DNA of 57,986 bases from an uncultured Bacilli bacterium (GTDB lineage Bacteria > Bacillota_I > Bacilli_A > RF39 > UBA660): NCBI GenBank assembly GCA_947632325.1, contig CANROU010000006.1, positions 1 through 57,986 of the forward strand, in the 5' to 3' direction. The notes under the pieces were generated by a model, which worked only from the letters and a program-made list of their open reading frames with translations, ran no database searches and was not told the origin of the DNA. Shown here piece by piece: positions 26,460-35,961 of this stretch (its first letter is position 1; every line of letters begins with the position of its first letter). The position numbers were made by a program, and so were the translations under genes.

Positions 26460-27272
26460 ATGAAAGAAGTAACAAATATCTTTTTATCAAGAGAGTTTAT
26501 AATAATGTATGGACTAATTGGTATAATGTTTTTGTGCATAATAATAGTTTTTATAATTGATAAAAGGCAAAAACAAGCCGCTAATAGTAAAGAACAGATA
26601 GAACCATTTATCAATCCTTTAACGGAAGATGCTGTAGTTGATACTGTATTAGATAAGGGCTCATCAATTGATAGTACCACTTCTTCTGTGGAAGTATTGG
26701 ATAATAATAATGATGAAGAAATAACATATACCAACAATGAACCAAATGCCAAAGAGGCTAAAGAAGAATTAAATCGTTTGACTGATGAATTAAAAAAGGA
26801 AGATAATCAAATTCAAAATAGTGAACTTACTGATTTTGAATTAACTCAAGAAGAGGAAGCTATTATTAGTATTGATGAATTAATGAAGAAAGCGCAATCT
26901 TTACCATTAGAAGAAGAAAAAGAATTTAATAGTTATGAGGATGAAGGGAATGCCTTAATTAATTTAGAGGAATTAGAGTTAAAAATGCAGGCTGTAAAAC
27001 AAAATGATAATTTAAATAGTGATAAGGCAAATACTAAAACCGTTAAATTAGATGATTTTAATACCGTAGTAGCACCTAAACCAGATTCTATAAGTCACTT
27101 TAAAAGCAGCCCCATTATTTCGCCTGTTTTTGGATTAGAGAATGATAAAACTGTTAAAGAGGGAACAATTGAGCTTGAAAATACGGCTAATTATGATAAA
27201 CTAGATGAAGAGATTAGAAAAACCAATGAGTTTTTGCAAATTTTACGCGAATTACAAAAGAAATTAGACTAA
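26460..27272 (+). CDS. Membrane-anchored acidic protein with SPIISPVFG motif
   Basis: I do not recognise this protein. It has one N-terminal membrane segment (about 12-34) followed by a basic stop-transfer (DKRQKQ) and a long, acidic, probably disordered cytoplasmic region. Near residue 217 there is a short conserved-looking motif, SSPIISPVFGLE, and then a C-terminal helix (about 243-270). Motifs like ISP.YG occur at the ends of some Gram-positive division-associated proteins; the link is only an impression. It starts four bases after rsmE, and its stop is inside a terminator stem. Confidence 0.6.
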   Translation: MKEVTNIFLSREFIIMYGLIGIMFLCIIIVFIIDKRQKQAANSKEQIEPFINPLTEDAVVDTVLDKGSSIDSTTSSVEVLDNNNDEEITYTNNEPNAKEAKEELNRLTDELKKEDNQIQNSELTDFELTQEEEAIISIDELMKKAQSLPLEEEKEFNSYEDEGNALINLEELELKMQAVKQNDNLNSDKANTKTVKLDDFNTVVAPKPDSISHFKSSPIISPVFGLENDKTVKEGTIELENTANYDKLDEEIRKTNEFLQILRELQKKLD

Positions 27273-27288
27273 TCTAATTTCTTTTTTT
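27257..27288 (+). terminator. Terminator at the end of the acidic protein gene
   Basis: The stem AAAGAAATTAG/CTAATTTCTTT is followed by T and contains the stop codon. The mtaB ribosome-binding site (AGGAGGT) follows directly, so mtaB needs read-through or a promoter that I do not see. Confidence 0.75.
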
Positions 27289-27302
27289 AGGAGGTAGCGA
27301 AG

Positions 27303-28592
27303 ATGAAGGTGGGAATTTGTACATTAGGCTGTAAAGTAAATGCTTATGAGAGTGAGTATATTGCGCAATGTTTTAAAAATAGAGGTTATACTATTGGCGA
27401 TTTTAATGATATTTGTGACGTTTATGTTATCAATACATGTGCTGTTACTAATACAAGTGATGTTAAGAGTAAAAAGATGATTAGAAGAGCTATTAGACAA
27501 AACAGTGCTGCTTGTGTGGTAGCGGTAGGTTGTTTTATGCAAGCTAATCAAGATTATCATGAATTAGGTTTAGATATCGTCTTAGGTAATAAAGATAAAA
27601 GTCAAATAGTAGATTTAGTTGAAGAATATTTTAGACAACAGAAAGAAATTAAGAAATTTTATCAAGATTTTGATGAGTCATTTGAAAATATGGCTATTAC
27701 AACTTTTGAAGGGCGAAGTAGAGCTTTCGTTAAAATTCAAGATGGCTGCGAAAATTTTTGTAGTTATTGTATTATTCCATATGTTCGAGGTAAATGTCGC
27801 TCTAAAGCTAAAGACATAGTATTAAAAGAAATCGATGATTTAGTTATGAAGGGTTATCAAGAAATTGTGTTAACGGGTATTCATACTGGAAATTATGGTG
27901 TTGATTTAAATCTTAACTTTGCTAGTTTATTGCAAGATATTGTTAAAATTAAAAATTTAAAGCGTCTTCGTATTTCCTCCATTGAGATCACTGAATTAAC
28001 AGATGAGGTTTTAAAAATCATTCGTGATAATCCTGTTATAGTAGATCATTTACATATTCCTCTGCAAGCAGGAAGTGATGCTATATTAAAAGCAATGAAT
28101 CGTAAATATGACTTATCTTATTTTTATGATAAAATCCAAAAAATAAGGGCTATTCGGCCTGATATTTCTATTACTACAGATGTTATTGTCGGTTTCCCAG
28201 GCGAAGATGATGTTATGTTTCAAGATACGATTAATACTGTTAAAAAAATGGCCTTTAGTAAGATTCATGTTTTTCCCTATTCTATTAGAACAGGTACTAC
28301 TGCCGCAACTATGCCTAATCAAATTGATAATAATACTAAAAAAGATAGAGCTCGTAAATTATTAGATGTATCTAGACAATTAGAAATAGATTATTTTGAA
28401 AAATTTAAAAATAAGACTATCGAAGTGTTAGTCGAAACAACTAAAGATGGTTTTGGCTATGGTCATAGCGGTAATTATTTATCTGTTAAAATATTAGGTA
28501 ATCCTTCAGTACATTCTATTGTAAAAGTTATGATTACGGATATTAAATATCCATATCTTATTGGTTATGTTAATGAAAAAGTTCTTATTTAA
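27303..28592 (+). CDS. mtaB: tRNA t6A37 methylthiotransferase MtaB
   Basis: This 429-residue radical-SAM enzyme adds a methylthio group to t6A at tRNA position 37. The N-terminal UPF0004 domain supplies Cys10, Cys46 and Cys77 for an auxiliary 4Fe-4S cluster. The radical-SAM motif is Cys149/153/156 (CENFCSYC). The C-terminal TRAM domain (about 375-429) binds tRNA. CTLGCKVN at the start and GFPGEDD (about 299) are typical of MtaB. It acts on the product of the t6A pathway, as tcdA does. Confidence 0.94.
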   Translation: MKVGICTLGCKVNAYESEYIAQCFKNRGYTIGDFNDICDVYVINTCAVTNTSDVKSKKMIRRAIRQNSAACVVAVGCFMQANQDYHELGLDIVLGNKDKSQIVDLVEEYFRQQKEIKKFYQDFDESFENMAITTFEGRSRAFVKIQDGCENFCSYCIIPYVRGKCRSKAKDIVLKEIDDLVMKGYQEIVLTGIHTGNYGVDLNLNFASLLQDIVKIKNLKRLRISSIEITELTDEVLKIIRDNPVIVDHLHIPLQAGSDAILKAMNRKYDLSYFYDKIQKIRAIRPDISITTDVIVGFPGEDDVMFQDTINTVKKMAFSKIHVFPYSIRTGTTAATMPNQIDNNTKKDRARKLLDVSRQLEIDYFEKFKNKTIEVLVETTKDGFGYGHSGNYLSVKILGNPSVHSIVKVMITDIKYPYLIGYVNEKVLI

Positions 28593-28612
28593 TAAATAAG
28601 GGAGGTGAGAAT

Positions 28613-30370
28613 ATGTTTAAGGATAAGTTAGCTTTAGTACCAAATAAACCGGGTAGTTATCAGATGAAAAATAAAGATGGGATAATTATTTATGTTGGTA
28701 AAGCTAAAAATTTAAAAAATCGACTTAAAAGCTATTTTACGGGAACAGTAACAGGTAAGACAGCTATGTTAGTTAATGATATTGCTGATTTTGAATATAT
28801 TGTCACTAGTAGTGAATTAGAAAGTTTAATTTTAGAGATTACTTTGATAAAAAAATATAATCCTAAATATAATATTTTGTTAAAGGATGATAAGAGTTAT
28901 CCTTTTATAGAACTTACTAATGAAAAATATCCTCAACTACGAGTTGTAAGAAATATTAATCGTAAAAAAAATAAAAATCATCTTTATGGACCTTATCCTA
29001 ATGTAGGAGCTGCTAGAAAGACCGTTAATATTATTAATCGTATTTATCCATTACGAAAATGTGATAAGATGCCTAAAGAAGTGTGTCTATATTATCATAT
29101 TAAGGAGTGTCTTGGTTATTGTGAAAAAAACATTGATGATGAAAAATTACAAATCATGTTGGATGAAATTAAACAATTTTTAAAAGGTGATAGTAGTATT
29201 ATTAAAAATAGATTACTAGGACAAATGCATAAAGCTAGTGATAATTTGAATTTTGAAAAAGCTCAAGAGTTAAAACAGATGTTAGAGGATATTGATATTA
29301 CTTTAGAAAAGCAAAAAATTGATTTGCATAAAAATTATAATTTTGATCTATTTGCTTACTATTGCGATAAGAATTATGTATCTATTCAAGTTTTTTTCAT
29401 AAGAGAAGGTCTTTTGTTCGGTAGACAGAAAGATATTTTTAATAGTGTAGATAATGTAGATGAGGAAGTTTTGCAATATATTATACATTTTTATAGTAAA
29501 AACAATTTATTGCCTAAAGAGATTGTGGTCGATGATACATTACAAAGAGATTTATTAAAACAATATTTAAATGTAGAAGTAACTGTACCGGTTAGAGGAG
29601 AGTTAAAAAAATTATTAACTATGGCTAAAGATAATTGTAAAGTAGCTTTATATGAACAAGAGGAGACTTTAAAAAAGGATAATGATGAGCGACGAAAAGC
29701 TTTAGAAGAGTTACAATCACTTTTACATTTACCACATTTATCTAGAATGGAGTGTTTCGATAATTCGCATTTGTTTGGTACTTTTTATGTTGGTGGTATG
29801 GTTGTGTATGAAGATTTTTTACCTTTAAAACAAGAGTATCGTAAATATAAAATTTCTACTGAAGTAAAAGATGATTTAAGTGCTATGCGTGAGGTTTTAT
29901 ATCGACGTTATTATAAAGTATTAATGGAAAATTTAAGGAAGCCTGATTTAATTATTATGGATGGTGGACAAACACAAGTAGCAGTAGCTAAAGAAATTAT
30001 TGATTCCTTGCATTTAGATATACCTATTATTGGTCTTAAGAAAGATGATAAACACCGTACTAATGCGATTATTGATGATAATGGTAAAACATTATCAGTA
30101 AATAAAAAAAGTAATTTATTTCTTTTCTTAACTAGGATGCAAGATGAAGTCCATCGTTACGCTATTAGTTATCATCGTTCTATTAAGAGTAAGGGAGCTT
30201 TATCTAGTTTGTTGGATGTTGTTCCTGGGATAGGCGAAAAAAGAAAAAAAGAACTTTTAAAGAACTTTGGTTCCTTAAAAAAATTAAAGGAGGCCTCACT
30301 AGAAGAGTTAAGTTCTGTATTAAATAAGGATGTTGCTTTAAATCTGTTTCAATATTTAAAAAAATTATAG
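28613..30370 (+). CDS. uvrC: Excinuclease ABC subunit C
   Basis: The 585-residue UvrC makes the two incisions in nucleotide excision repair. It has an N-terminal GIY-YIG nuclease (GSYQMK...YVGKAKNLKNRLKSYF, about 14-44) and a UvrB-binding helix pair (about 195-235). The C-terminal RNase H-like nuclease has MECFDNSH and IIMDGGQTQV, and a helix-hairpin-helix pair lies at the end (VVPGIGEKRKKELL...). The protein is full length. The next genes are an orphan pilin and mutL, so repair genes cluster here. No LexA box is seen upstream. Confidence 0.96.
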   Translation: MFKDKLALVPNKPGSYQMKNKDGIIIYVGKAKNLKNRLKSYFTGTVTGKTAMLVNDIADFEYIVTSSELESLILEITLIKKYNPKYNILLKDDKSYPFIELTNEKYPQLRVVRNINRKKNKNHLYGPYPNVGAARKTVNIINRIYPLRKCDKMPKEVCLYYHIKECLGYCEKNIDDEKLQIMLDEIKQFLKGDSSIIKNRLLGQMHKASDNLNFEKAQELKQMLEDIDITLEKQKIDLHKNYNFDLFAYYCDKNYVSIQVFFIREGLLFGRQKDIFNSVDNVDEEVLQYIIHFYSKNNLLPKEIVVDDTLQRDLLKQYLNVEVTVPVRGELKKLLTMAKDNCKVALYEQEETLKKDNDERRKALEELQSLLHLPHLSRMECFDNSHLFGTFYVGGMVVYEDFLPLKQEYRKYKISTEVKDDLSAMREVLYRRYYKVLMENLRKPDLIIMDGGQTQVAVAKEIIDSLHLDIPIIGLKKDDKHRTNAIIDDNGKTLSVNKKSNLFLFLTRMQDEVHRYAISYHRSIKSKGALSSLLDVVPGIGEKRKKELLKNFGSLKKLKEASLEELSSVLNKDVALNLFQYLKKL

Positions 30371-30393
30371 TATAATAAGAGGGGTGAGTAGAT

Positions 30394-30798
30394 ATGAAAA
30401 ATAAAAAAGGTTTTACAATGGTAGAATTATTAGCTGTAATAGCTATTTTAGGTATTTTATCCTTAATAGCTGTAGGATCCTTTACTAATATTTTGTCAAA
30501 AAGTAAAAAACAAACTTATGAAGAATTAGAAAAAAATATGGAAGTAGCGGCAGAAAATTATTTGATTGATCATATGGATGAAATACCTACAGATACTACT
30601 AGTACTACTAAAATAAATATTACTTCCTTAATAGCGGGAAATTATACTGAAGAAATTAGTGATCCTGAAGTTTCAGGAGATAAGTGTAGTGGTTATGTAG
30701 TGGTAAGAAACGCTGGCAATAATAGTAATCTTAATCTTTCATATCATGCTTGTTTAAAGTGTGGTAAATATAAGACTGATGATAGTAATTGTAAGTAG
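30394..30798 (+). CDS. Type IV prepilin-like protein (orphan)
   Basis: The 134-residue protein has a class III signal peptide: basic MKNKKG followed by FTMVELLAVIAILGIL, with Glu at +5 of the mature form. The prepilin peptidase would cut between Gly6 and Phe7. A hydrophobic helix (7-30) and a 100-residue globular domain follow. Cysteines in DKCSGY, HACLKCG and SNCK suggest disulphides. It sits alone between uvrC and mutL, 14 kb from the ATPase and pseudopilin genes at 42417-45224. It is probably a major or minor subunit of the same machine (ComGC-like). Confidence 0.85.
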   Translation: MKNKKGFTMVELLAVIAILGILSLIAVGSFTNILSKSKKQTYEELEKNMEVAAENYLIDHMDEIPTDTTSTTKINITSLIAGNYTEEISDPEVSGDKCSGYVVVRNAGNNSNLNLSYHACLKCGKYKTDDSNCK

Positions 30799-30816
30799 TA
30801 GAAATGTGGTGATAAT

Positions 30817-32586
30817 ATGACAACTATTAAGGTAATGGATGAAAATTTGGCTAATAAAATTGCCGCTGGTGAAGTAATTGAGAGAACGATGAATGTAGTA
30901 AAAGAATTGGTGGAAAATAGCATCGATGCTAAAAGTCATGAAATAAAAATTGAACTTATTGATTCGGGTATCAAACAAATTAAAATAACTGATGATGGTA
31001 TTGGTATGACTAGAGAAGATGCTGAAGTGGCTTTTTTAAGACATGCTACTAGTAAACTTAAGAATCTTGATGATTTGTTTCATGTTCAATCACTTGGTTT
31101 TAGAGGTGAAGCTCTTCCTTCCATTGCGGCGGTATCTAAAGTTGTTTTGAAAACTTCTACGGGAGACGTTGGGACTTTACTTACTATTGATGGGGGCAAG
31201 ATTATTGATTGTATAAATAGTGATAGTAAACAGGGTACCTCTATTACCGTTACTAATTTATTCTATAATACGCCCGTGCGATTAAAATATATGAAAAATC
31301 CTTATGTTGAATTAGCTACTATAACTGAATATTTACATAAAATGGCGTTATCTTATCCTAATATAAAATTTTATTTTACTAATAATGGTAAAGTCTTATT
31401 AAACACTACTGGTGATGGTGATTTATTAAAGGTCATATATAATATTTATAATGTAGATGTCGCTAAAAAAATGATTGAAGTAGATATAGAAGATAATGAT
31501 TATCATGTTTATGGTTATATTGGTTATCCAGAGTTAGCTCGTAGTAATCGAAGTCATTTAACTATTTTGGTGAATGGGCGTTTAATACGAAATATGGAAT
31601 TAAATCGTTTAATAACAGACTGTTATCATACTTATATTCCCAAAGATAAATATCCAGTGGTTATTTTAAATATCGAAGTTGATCCTATTTTGATTGATGT
31701 TAATATTCATCCTACTAAAATGGATATTAAATTTTCTAAGATGACAGAATTAAAAGAATTTTTATCTAAAATTATAACTGAGAAATTAGAGCATCTAACT
31801 TTAATCCCTAGTGTTGTAAGTGATGATATAGTAAGTAATAATCTAGAAAATAATATTAGTGAAGATACATTTAAGAAAGACTATATTTCTAATAGTTATG
31901 AACAAGAAGATGTTTCTCCTATTGTAAAGTCCTATGAAGATATAAAGTTGGATTTTGAAGTTAATGATACACCAGTCAATTATCATGAAGAAAAAGAAAA
32001 TCGTATTAAGAAGATGTATCCTGTAGGATTAGTACATGGTACTTACATTATAGCGCAAAATGATGATGGTATGTTTATTATTGATCAACATGCAGCAGCT
32101 GAGCGGATTAATTATGAAAAGTGTTTAAAGGCCATTTTAAATAAAGAAGCTAAAATTATGGAATTATTGGTTCCAATTGAAATTGAATTACCTATGCAAG
32201 ATTTTATTATAATAAAAGAACATATTGATTTATTAAAACAATTACAATTTGAAATAGAGGAATTTGGTTCTAAAGGTTTCTTAATTAGAAAACATCCAAA
32301 TTGGTTAGCTAAAGGAAGAGAAAAAGAAGCTATATTAAAAATTATAGATATTATTTGTGTTGAGCATACTTTTGATTATGAAAAATTTGTTGATCATACG
32401 GCCGCTACAATGGCTTGTAAAATGTCAGTAAAAGCAAATGATTATCTAAGTTTAAAAGATATGGAATATTTACTAGATACATTAAGAAAATGCGATAATC
32501 CATTTACTTGTCCTCATGGTCGACCAACTATTATAGTATATAGCAAATATCAATTAGAAAAATTATTTAAACGCGCAATGAATTAG
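30817..32586 (+). CDS. mutL: DNA mismatch repair protein MutL
   Basis: This 589-residue GHKL ATPase of mismatch repair has the N-terminal ATP site ENSIDA (about 34-39), DDGIGM and GFRGEAL, then a disordered acidic linker (about 335-395). The C-terminal endonuclease domain has DQHA.AER.NYE, CKMSVKA and CPHGRP, so it is an endonuclease-active MutL. The start matches the family (IKVMDENLANKIAAGEV). mutS is not in the window. miaA follows, an order also seen in other bacteria (mutL-miaA). Confidence 0.95.
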   Translation: MTTIKVMDENLANKIAAGEVIERTMNVVKELVENSIDAKSHEIKIELIDSGIKQIKITDDGIGMTREDAEVAFLRHATSKLKNLDDLFHVQSLGFRGEALPSIAAVSKVVLKTSTGDVGTLLTIDGGKIIDCINSDSKQGTSITVTNLFYNTPVRLKYMKNPYVELATITEYLHKMALSYPNIKFYFTNNGKVLLNTTGDGDLLKVIYNIYNVDVAKKMIEVDIEDNDYHVYGYIGYPELARSNRSHLTILVNGRLIRNMELNRLITDCYHTYIPKDKYPVVILNIEVDPILIDVNIHPTKMDIKFSKMTELKEFLSKIITEKLEHLTLIPSVVSDDIVSNNLENNISEDTFKKDYISNSYEQEDVSPIVKSYEDIKLDFEVNDTPVNYHEEKENRIKKMYPVGLVHGTYIIAQNDDGMFIIDQHAAAERINYEKCLKAILNKEAKIMELLVPIEIELPMQDFIIIKEHIDLLKQLQFEIEEFGSKGFLIRKHPNWLAKGREKEAILKIIDIICVEHTFDYEKFVDHTAATMACKMSVKANDYLSLKDMEYLLDTLRKCDNPFTCPHGRPTIIVYSKYQLEKLFKRAMN

Positions 32587-32605
32587 AAAAGAAAGAAGGA
32601 AATGT

Positions 32606-33478
32606 ATGCAATCAATCATCGTAATAGTAGGTCCAACAGGAGTTGGGAAGACTCAATTAAGTATTGCTTTAGCCCATGAATTAGACGCCGAAATTATTAA
32701 TGCTGATAGTATGCAAGTATACAAGGGTTTAGATATTGGTACGGCTAAAATAAAAGAAGATGAAAAAGAGGGTATAGTCCACCATCTTTTAGATATTGTT
32801 GATGTCAATGATAACTATAGTGTTTTTGATTATCAACGTGATTGTCGTAAAATAATTGAGGATATTACTAATCGTGGTAAAAGAGTTATTATAGTAGGTG
32901 GAACAGGATTATATATTAAGGCAGCCCTTTTTGATTATCACTTTCAAGAGGGGACTTTACAAGAAGATTTTCATAATTTATCAAATGCTGAAATCTTGAA
33001 TTTAATTAAACAACATCATGGTAATAGTGATATTCACATTAACAATAGACAACGCTTGATACGTTCTTTAAATAAATGTCTTAATAATGAAAAATATACC
33101 AAAGAAGGTAATAAACCTTTGTATCCTTTAAAGATTATTGGTCTTAGTATGGAAAGATCTTTGTTATACGAGAGAATTAATCAAAGAGTAGAAAAAATGA
33201 TTGAAAATGGTTTAATAGAAGAAGTTCGTTATTTTTATGATAATAACGTTAGAAGTAAACCTTTGATTAGTGGCATAGGATATAAAGAAATTTATGAATA
33301 TTTTGATGGTAATTTGACTAAAGAAGAGGCAATATCCCAAATTAAACAAAATTCTAGACATTATGCTAAAAGACAGTTTACTTTTTTTAATAATCAAATG
33401 AATGTTAAATGGTTTACTATTGATGATAATAATTTCACAAAAACTATAGATATTATTTATAATGAGTTAAAAAAATAG
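32606..33478 (+). CDS. miaA: tRNA dimethylallyltransferase
   Basis: The 290-residue enzyme transfers dimethylallyl to A37 of tRNAs reading codons that start with U. It has the P-loop GPTGVGKT (8-15) and DSMQVYKGLDIGTAK. VGGTGLYI, LISGIGYKE and Y.KRQ near the end are also present. The length is slightly short (usual 300-315). It follows mutL by 20 bases; both probably share a transcript ending at the hairpin at 33472-33503. Confidence 0.95.
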   Translation: MQSIIVIVGPTGVGKTQLSIALAHELDAEIINADSMQVYKGLDIGTAKIKEDEKEGIVHHLLDIVDVNDNYSVFDYQRDCRKIIEDITNRGKRVIIVGGTGLYIKAALFDYHFQEGTLQEDFHNLSNAEILNLIKQHHGNSDIHINNRQRLIRSLNKCLNNEKYTKEGNKPLYPLKIIGLSMERSLLYERINQRVEKMIENGLIEEVRYFYDNNVRSKPLISGIGYKEIYEYFDGNLTKEEAISQIKQNSRHYAKRQFTFFNNQMNVKWFTIDDNNFTKTIDIIYNELKK

Positions 33479-33503
33479 ATATTCATGAAGGAATATCTAT
33501 TTT
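33472..33503. terminator. Bidirectional terminator, miaA versus the transglutaminase gene
   Basis: The perfect 13-base stem AAAATAGATATTC/GAATATCTATTTT has a six-base loop. It overlaps the stop codons of both convergent genes. Confidence 0.85.
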
Positions 33504-34411
33504 AATTCTTGATAAACAGTAGTATCAAAATAATGCTGGGTATTTTCTATCGATTGCAATTCATTAGTATCAATTAAGAAAAATGTATATTCTAGTATAT
33601 CATTTCCTGTGGTAGAGATTGGATCATCCCAAGTTAAGTCTAAATTATACCACTTACCATCTAATAATACAGCATTCCATACATGATTTTCACTTGAAAC
33701 TTTATAATTGGTAAGTCCAAATCGTTCCAAGAAGATAGCCATACTATCAGTGTATCCACCACATAAACCGTATCCTTGAACTAAATTACCAAAAGCTGTA
33801 TCAGAATCATATTTAACGATGCGTGAATCACTTCTGTCGCTATCATATTTACTATTGTTAATGATATAATCATGAACGGCTTTAATTTTTTCTTGGTTAG
33901 TACTGTTTTCATTAATATCAGCTAATACCTTATCGACAATTTCATTAATTTCCTTAATTTTTTCTTCAGTATATGCTTTTTCAATGGTAACAGTGATTTT
34001 TTTCAAACTATCATATTCCGTTTCAATATGACGAAAGCCATTAAAAGGATGAACAAAATTATTAATATGGGATAAAACTGTTTGATTATTAGCTAATAGT
34101 TGTACATCATCAATACAATTAGGGTATGAGTCATCATCGGGACAATAGAAAGAAAATTTTTCTTGTCCTGAATTAATTATTGTATAGTATATATTTAATA
34201 AATCTTGTTTATTATGTGGTGTAAAGTTATCTGTCAGGCTAACATATTTAAAACTTTCATCTTTAACATATTCATTAGTAGCCTTAGGTGGTGTAACTGT
34301 TTTATTTAATACTAAAAAATGATTAACATAAAAAAGCATAATTTCTTCTCGATATAGGTAAGTTGCTAGAAATAGTAGTACTAATATTAACAAAATAAAA
34401 TATTTTTTCAT
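33497..34411 (-). CDS. Transglutaminase-like cysteine protease/peptidase, membrane anchored
   Basis: The 304-residue protein has an N-terminal membrane segment (3-19) and an extracytoplasmic transglutaminase-core domain (about 170-270). The catalytic triad is visible: Cys217 (GYGLCGGYTD), His243 (SENHVWNAV) and Asp258 (NLDLTWDDP). Such proteins in Firmicutes usually act on cell-wall peptides or as proteases. The region between (about 40-165) has no recognised domain. It has its own cistron and is convergent with miaA. Confidence 0.8.
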   Translation of the reverse strand: MKKYFILLILVLLFLATYLYREEIMLFYVNHFLVLNKTVTPPKATNEYVKDESFKYVSLTDNFTPHNKQDLLNIYYTIINSGQEKFSFYCPDDDSYPNCIDDVQLLANNQTVLSHINNFVHPFNGFRHIETEYDSLKKITVTIEKAYTEEKIKEINEIVDKVLADINENSTNQEKIKAVHDYIINNSKYDSDRSDSRIVKYDSDTAFGNLVQGYGLCGGYTDSMAIFLERFGLTNYKVSSENHVWNAVLLDGKWYNLDLTWDDPISTTGNDILEYTFFLIDTNELQSIENTQHYFDTTVYQELK

Positions 34412-34496
34412 TTGATCACCACGCTTATTTAAATGCCATTTTAATTATATAAAATAATACAACTTTTTGCAAATACCTTTAATGGAGTTATTGCTC

Positions 34497-34522
34497 AAAA
34501 AAAAGGAGTATATGCTTACTCC
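34497..34522 (-). terminator. Terminator of rpsT
   Basis: On the minus strand the hairpin GGAGTA/TACTCC is followed by eight T. It includes the stop codon. Confidence 0.8.
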
Positions 34523-34779
34523 ATTTTGTTTTCCATTTTAGTTAATCTGGCTTTGGTTCTAGCAGCCTTATTTTTATGAATTACACCACTGTTAAGGGCT
34601 TTATCAATATTTTTGTTAGCTTCCCTTAATTGTTCTTTAGCATCTTCCTTATTACCTAGAGCTACAGCTTTTTCAACTTTCTTGATTGATGTTTTCATTC
34701 TAGAAGTTACTAATGTATTCATCTTTTCTTTTTTAGCGTTGGTTAATACTCTTTTTTTAGTACTTTTAATATTTGGCAT
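34516..34779 (-). CDS. rpsT: 30S ribosomal protein S20
   Basis: The 87-residue basic helical protein binds the 5' domain of 16S rRNA. MPNIKSTKKRV at the start and the HKNKAARTKARL stretch near the end are typical S20. The ATG at 34779 is used; the in-frame GTG upstream is part of the ribosome-binding site GAGAGGTG. It is divergent from gpr, as in B. subtilis. Confidence 0.96.
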   Translation of the reverse strand: MPNIKSTKKRVLTNAKKEKMNTLVTSRMKTSIKKVEKAVALGNKEDAKEQLREANKNIDKALNSGVIHKNKAARTKARLTKMENKME

Positions 34780-34806
34780 TTTTTTCACCTCTCTTTAAAC
34801 ATATTC

Positions 34807-34835
34807 ATTTTAACAAAGAATAAGTAAAAATGCAA
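34807..34835 (-). promoter_or_regulatory. rpsT promoter
   Basis: On the minus strand TTGCAT and TAAAAT are spaced exactly 17 bases apart. Confidence 0.75.
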
Positions 34836-34877
34836 ATAAATTTATAAATTTTGTAGATATTATAAATAGGTGATAGG

Positions 34878-35915
34878 ATGAAACATGAAATTGACTTAGG
34901 TAAATATGGTTATAGAACGGATCTAATAGTCGATACTTTAAAAGATGAAGAAACGGAAGGTATACTTAGAAATAAACAAAAATATGATAATGTGCTTTTA
35001 GAAGAAATAATTATTGATGAAAAAGTATCTACACAATGTGGGAAAAAACCTGGTATTTATAAAACGATCACTTTTGATGATATAACTGATAGTAAAAATC
35101 AACAACAAGTTCAAAAGGTTTTTCATGATGCTCTAAAACATTTATTAGATCATCATCATATTAAAGAGGACGATACTTGTTTAATAATTGGTTTAGGTAA
35201 TGAAAAATCTACCCCTGATTCATTAGGACCATTGGTTATTGATCATATTTTGGTAACCAGACATTTATTTGATTTAAAAGACGCTACTGTAGAGGAAGGT
35301 TATAGAAATGTTTCCTGTTTTGCACCTGGGGTAACCGGAACCACCGGCATTGAAACTCAAGATTTCATTTTAGGAGTTATTGATAAAATAAAACCTCATT
35401 TTGTCATTGTAATAGATGCTTTAGCTAGTTCTTCTTTAACTAGGGTTAATAAAGTTATTCAATTAACTGATACTGGCATTCATCCTGGCAGTGGTGTAGG
35501 TAATAGTCGTAGGGAAATATCTAGTGAAACTATTGGTATTCCTGTCTTTGCTATTGGAATACCTACAGTGGTTGATGCCGTGACTATTGTTACAGATACT
35601 ATATTTTATATGATACAAAATTTTAGTTACAATAAAGAAAATTTAGCTAAACCTAAATTCAAATTTATTCCCTCAACTAAACGCAATTATCAAGAACATG
35701 AAGAAAATTTATCTAAAGAGGAAAAGCAAAATTTATTAGGATTAATAGGTAATTTAAATGAAGAGGAAATGAAAACATTAGTATTTGAAGTATTGACACC
35801 AATTGGTTACAATTTAATGGTAACACCTAAGGAAATAGATTTTTTAATTACAAAATTAAGTAAAGTTTTAGCAAGAGGTATAAATGCGGTATTACATCGA
35901 CAAATAAATCCATAA
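34878..35915 (+). CDS. gpr: Spore protease GPR (germination endopeptidase)
   Basis: The 345-residue GPR (family A25) degrades small acid-soluble spore proteins when spores germinate. YGYRTDLIVD at the start, LIIGLGNEKSTPDSLGPLVID, CFAPGVTGTTGIET and DALASSSLTRVNKVIQLTDTGIHPGSGVGN are all diagnostic. It leads the gpr-spoIIP-yqxA operon found in Bacillus and is divergent from rpsT. Forespore sigma-G control is known for the family, but I could not pick out a convincing sigma-G promoter in the 100-base gap. Confidence 0.95.
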   Translation: MKHEIDLGKYGYRTDLIVDTLKDEETEGILRNKQKYDNVLLEEIIIDEKVSTQCGKKPGIYKTITFDDITDSKNQQQVQKVFHDALKHLLDHHHIKEDDTCLIIGLGNEKSTPDSLGPLVIDHILVTRHLFDLKDATVEEGYRNVSCFAPGVTGTTGIETQDFILGVIDKIKPHFVIVIDALASSSLTRVNKVIQLTDTGIHPGSGVGNSRREISSETIGIPVFAIGIPTVVDAVTIVTDTIFYMIQNFSYNKENLAKPKFKFIPSTKRNYQEHEENLSKEEKQNLLGLIGNLNEEEMKTLVFEVLTPIGYNLMVTPKEIDFLITKLSKVLARGINAVLHRQINP

Positions 35916-35961
35916 TAGTTTGCTATAGTTGTCTCATATAATTGAATAAGGAGAAATTTAT

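Noticed and set aside
34789-34877. Sigma-G promoter for gpr
   Set aside because: Only weak CAT..TA-like matches with poor -35 spacing were found; not strong enough to list.
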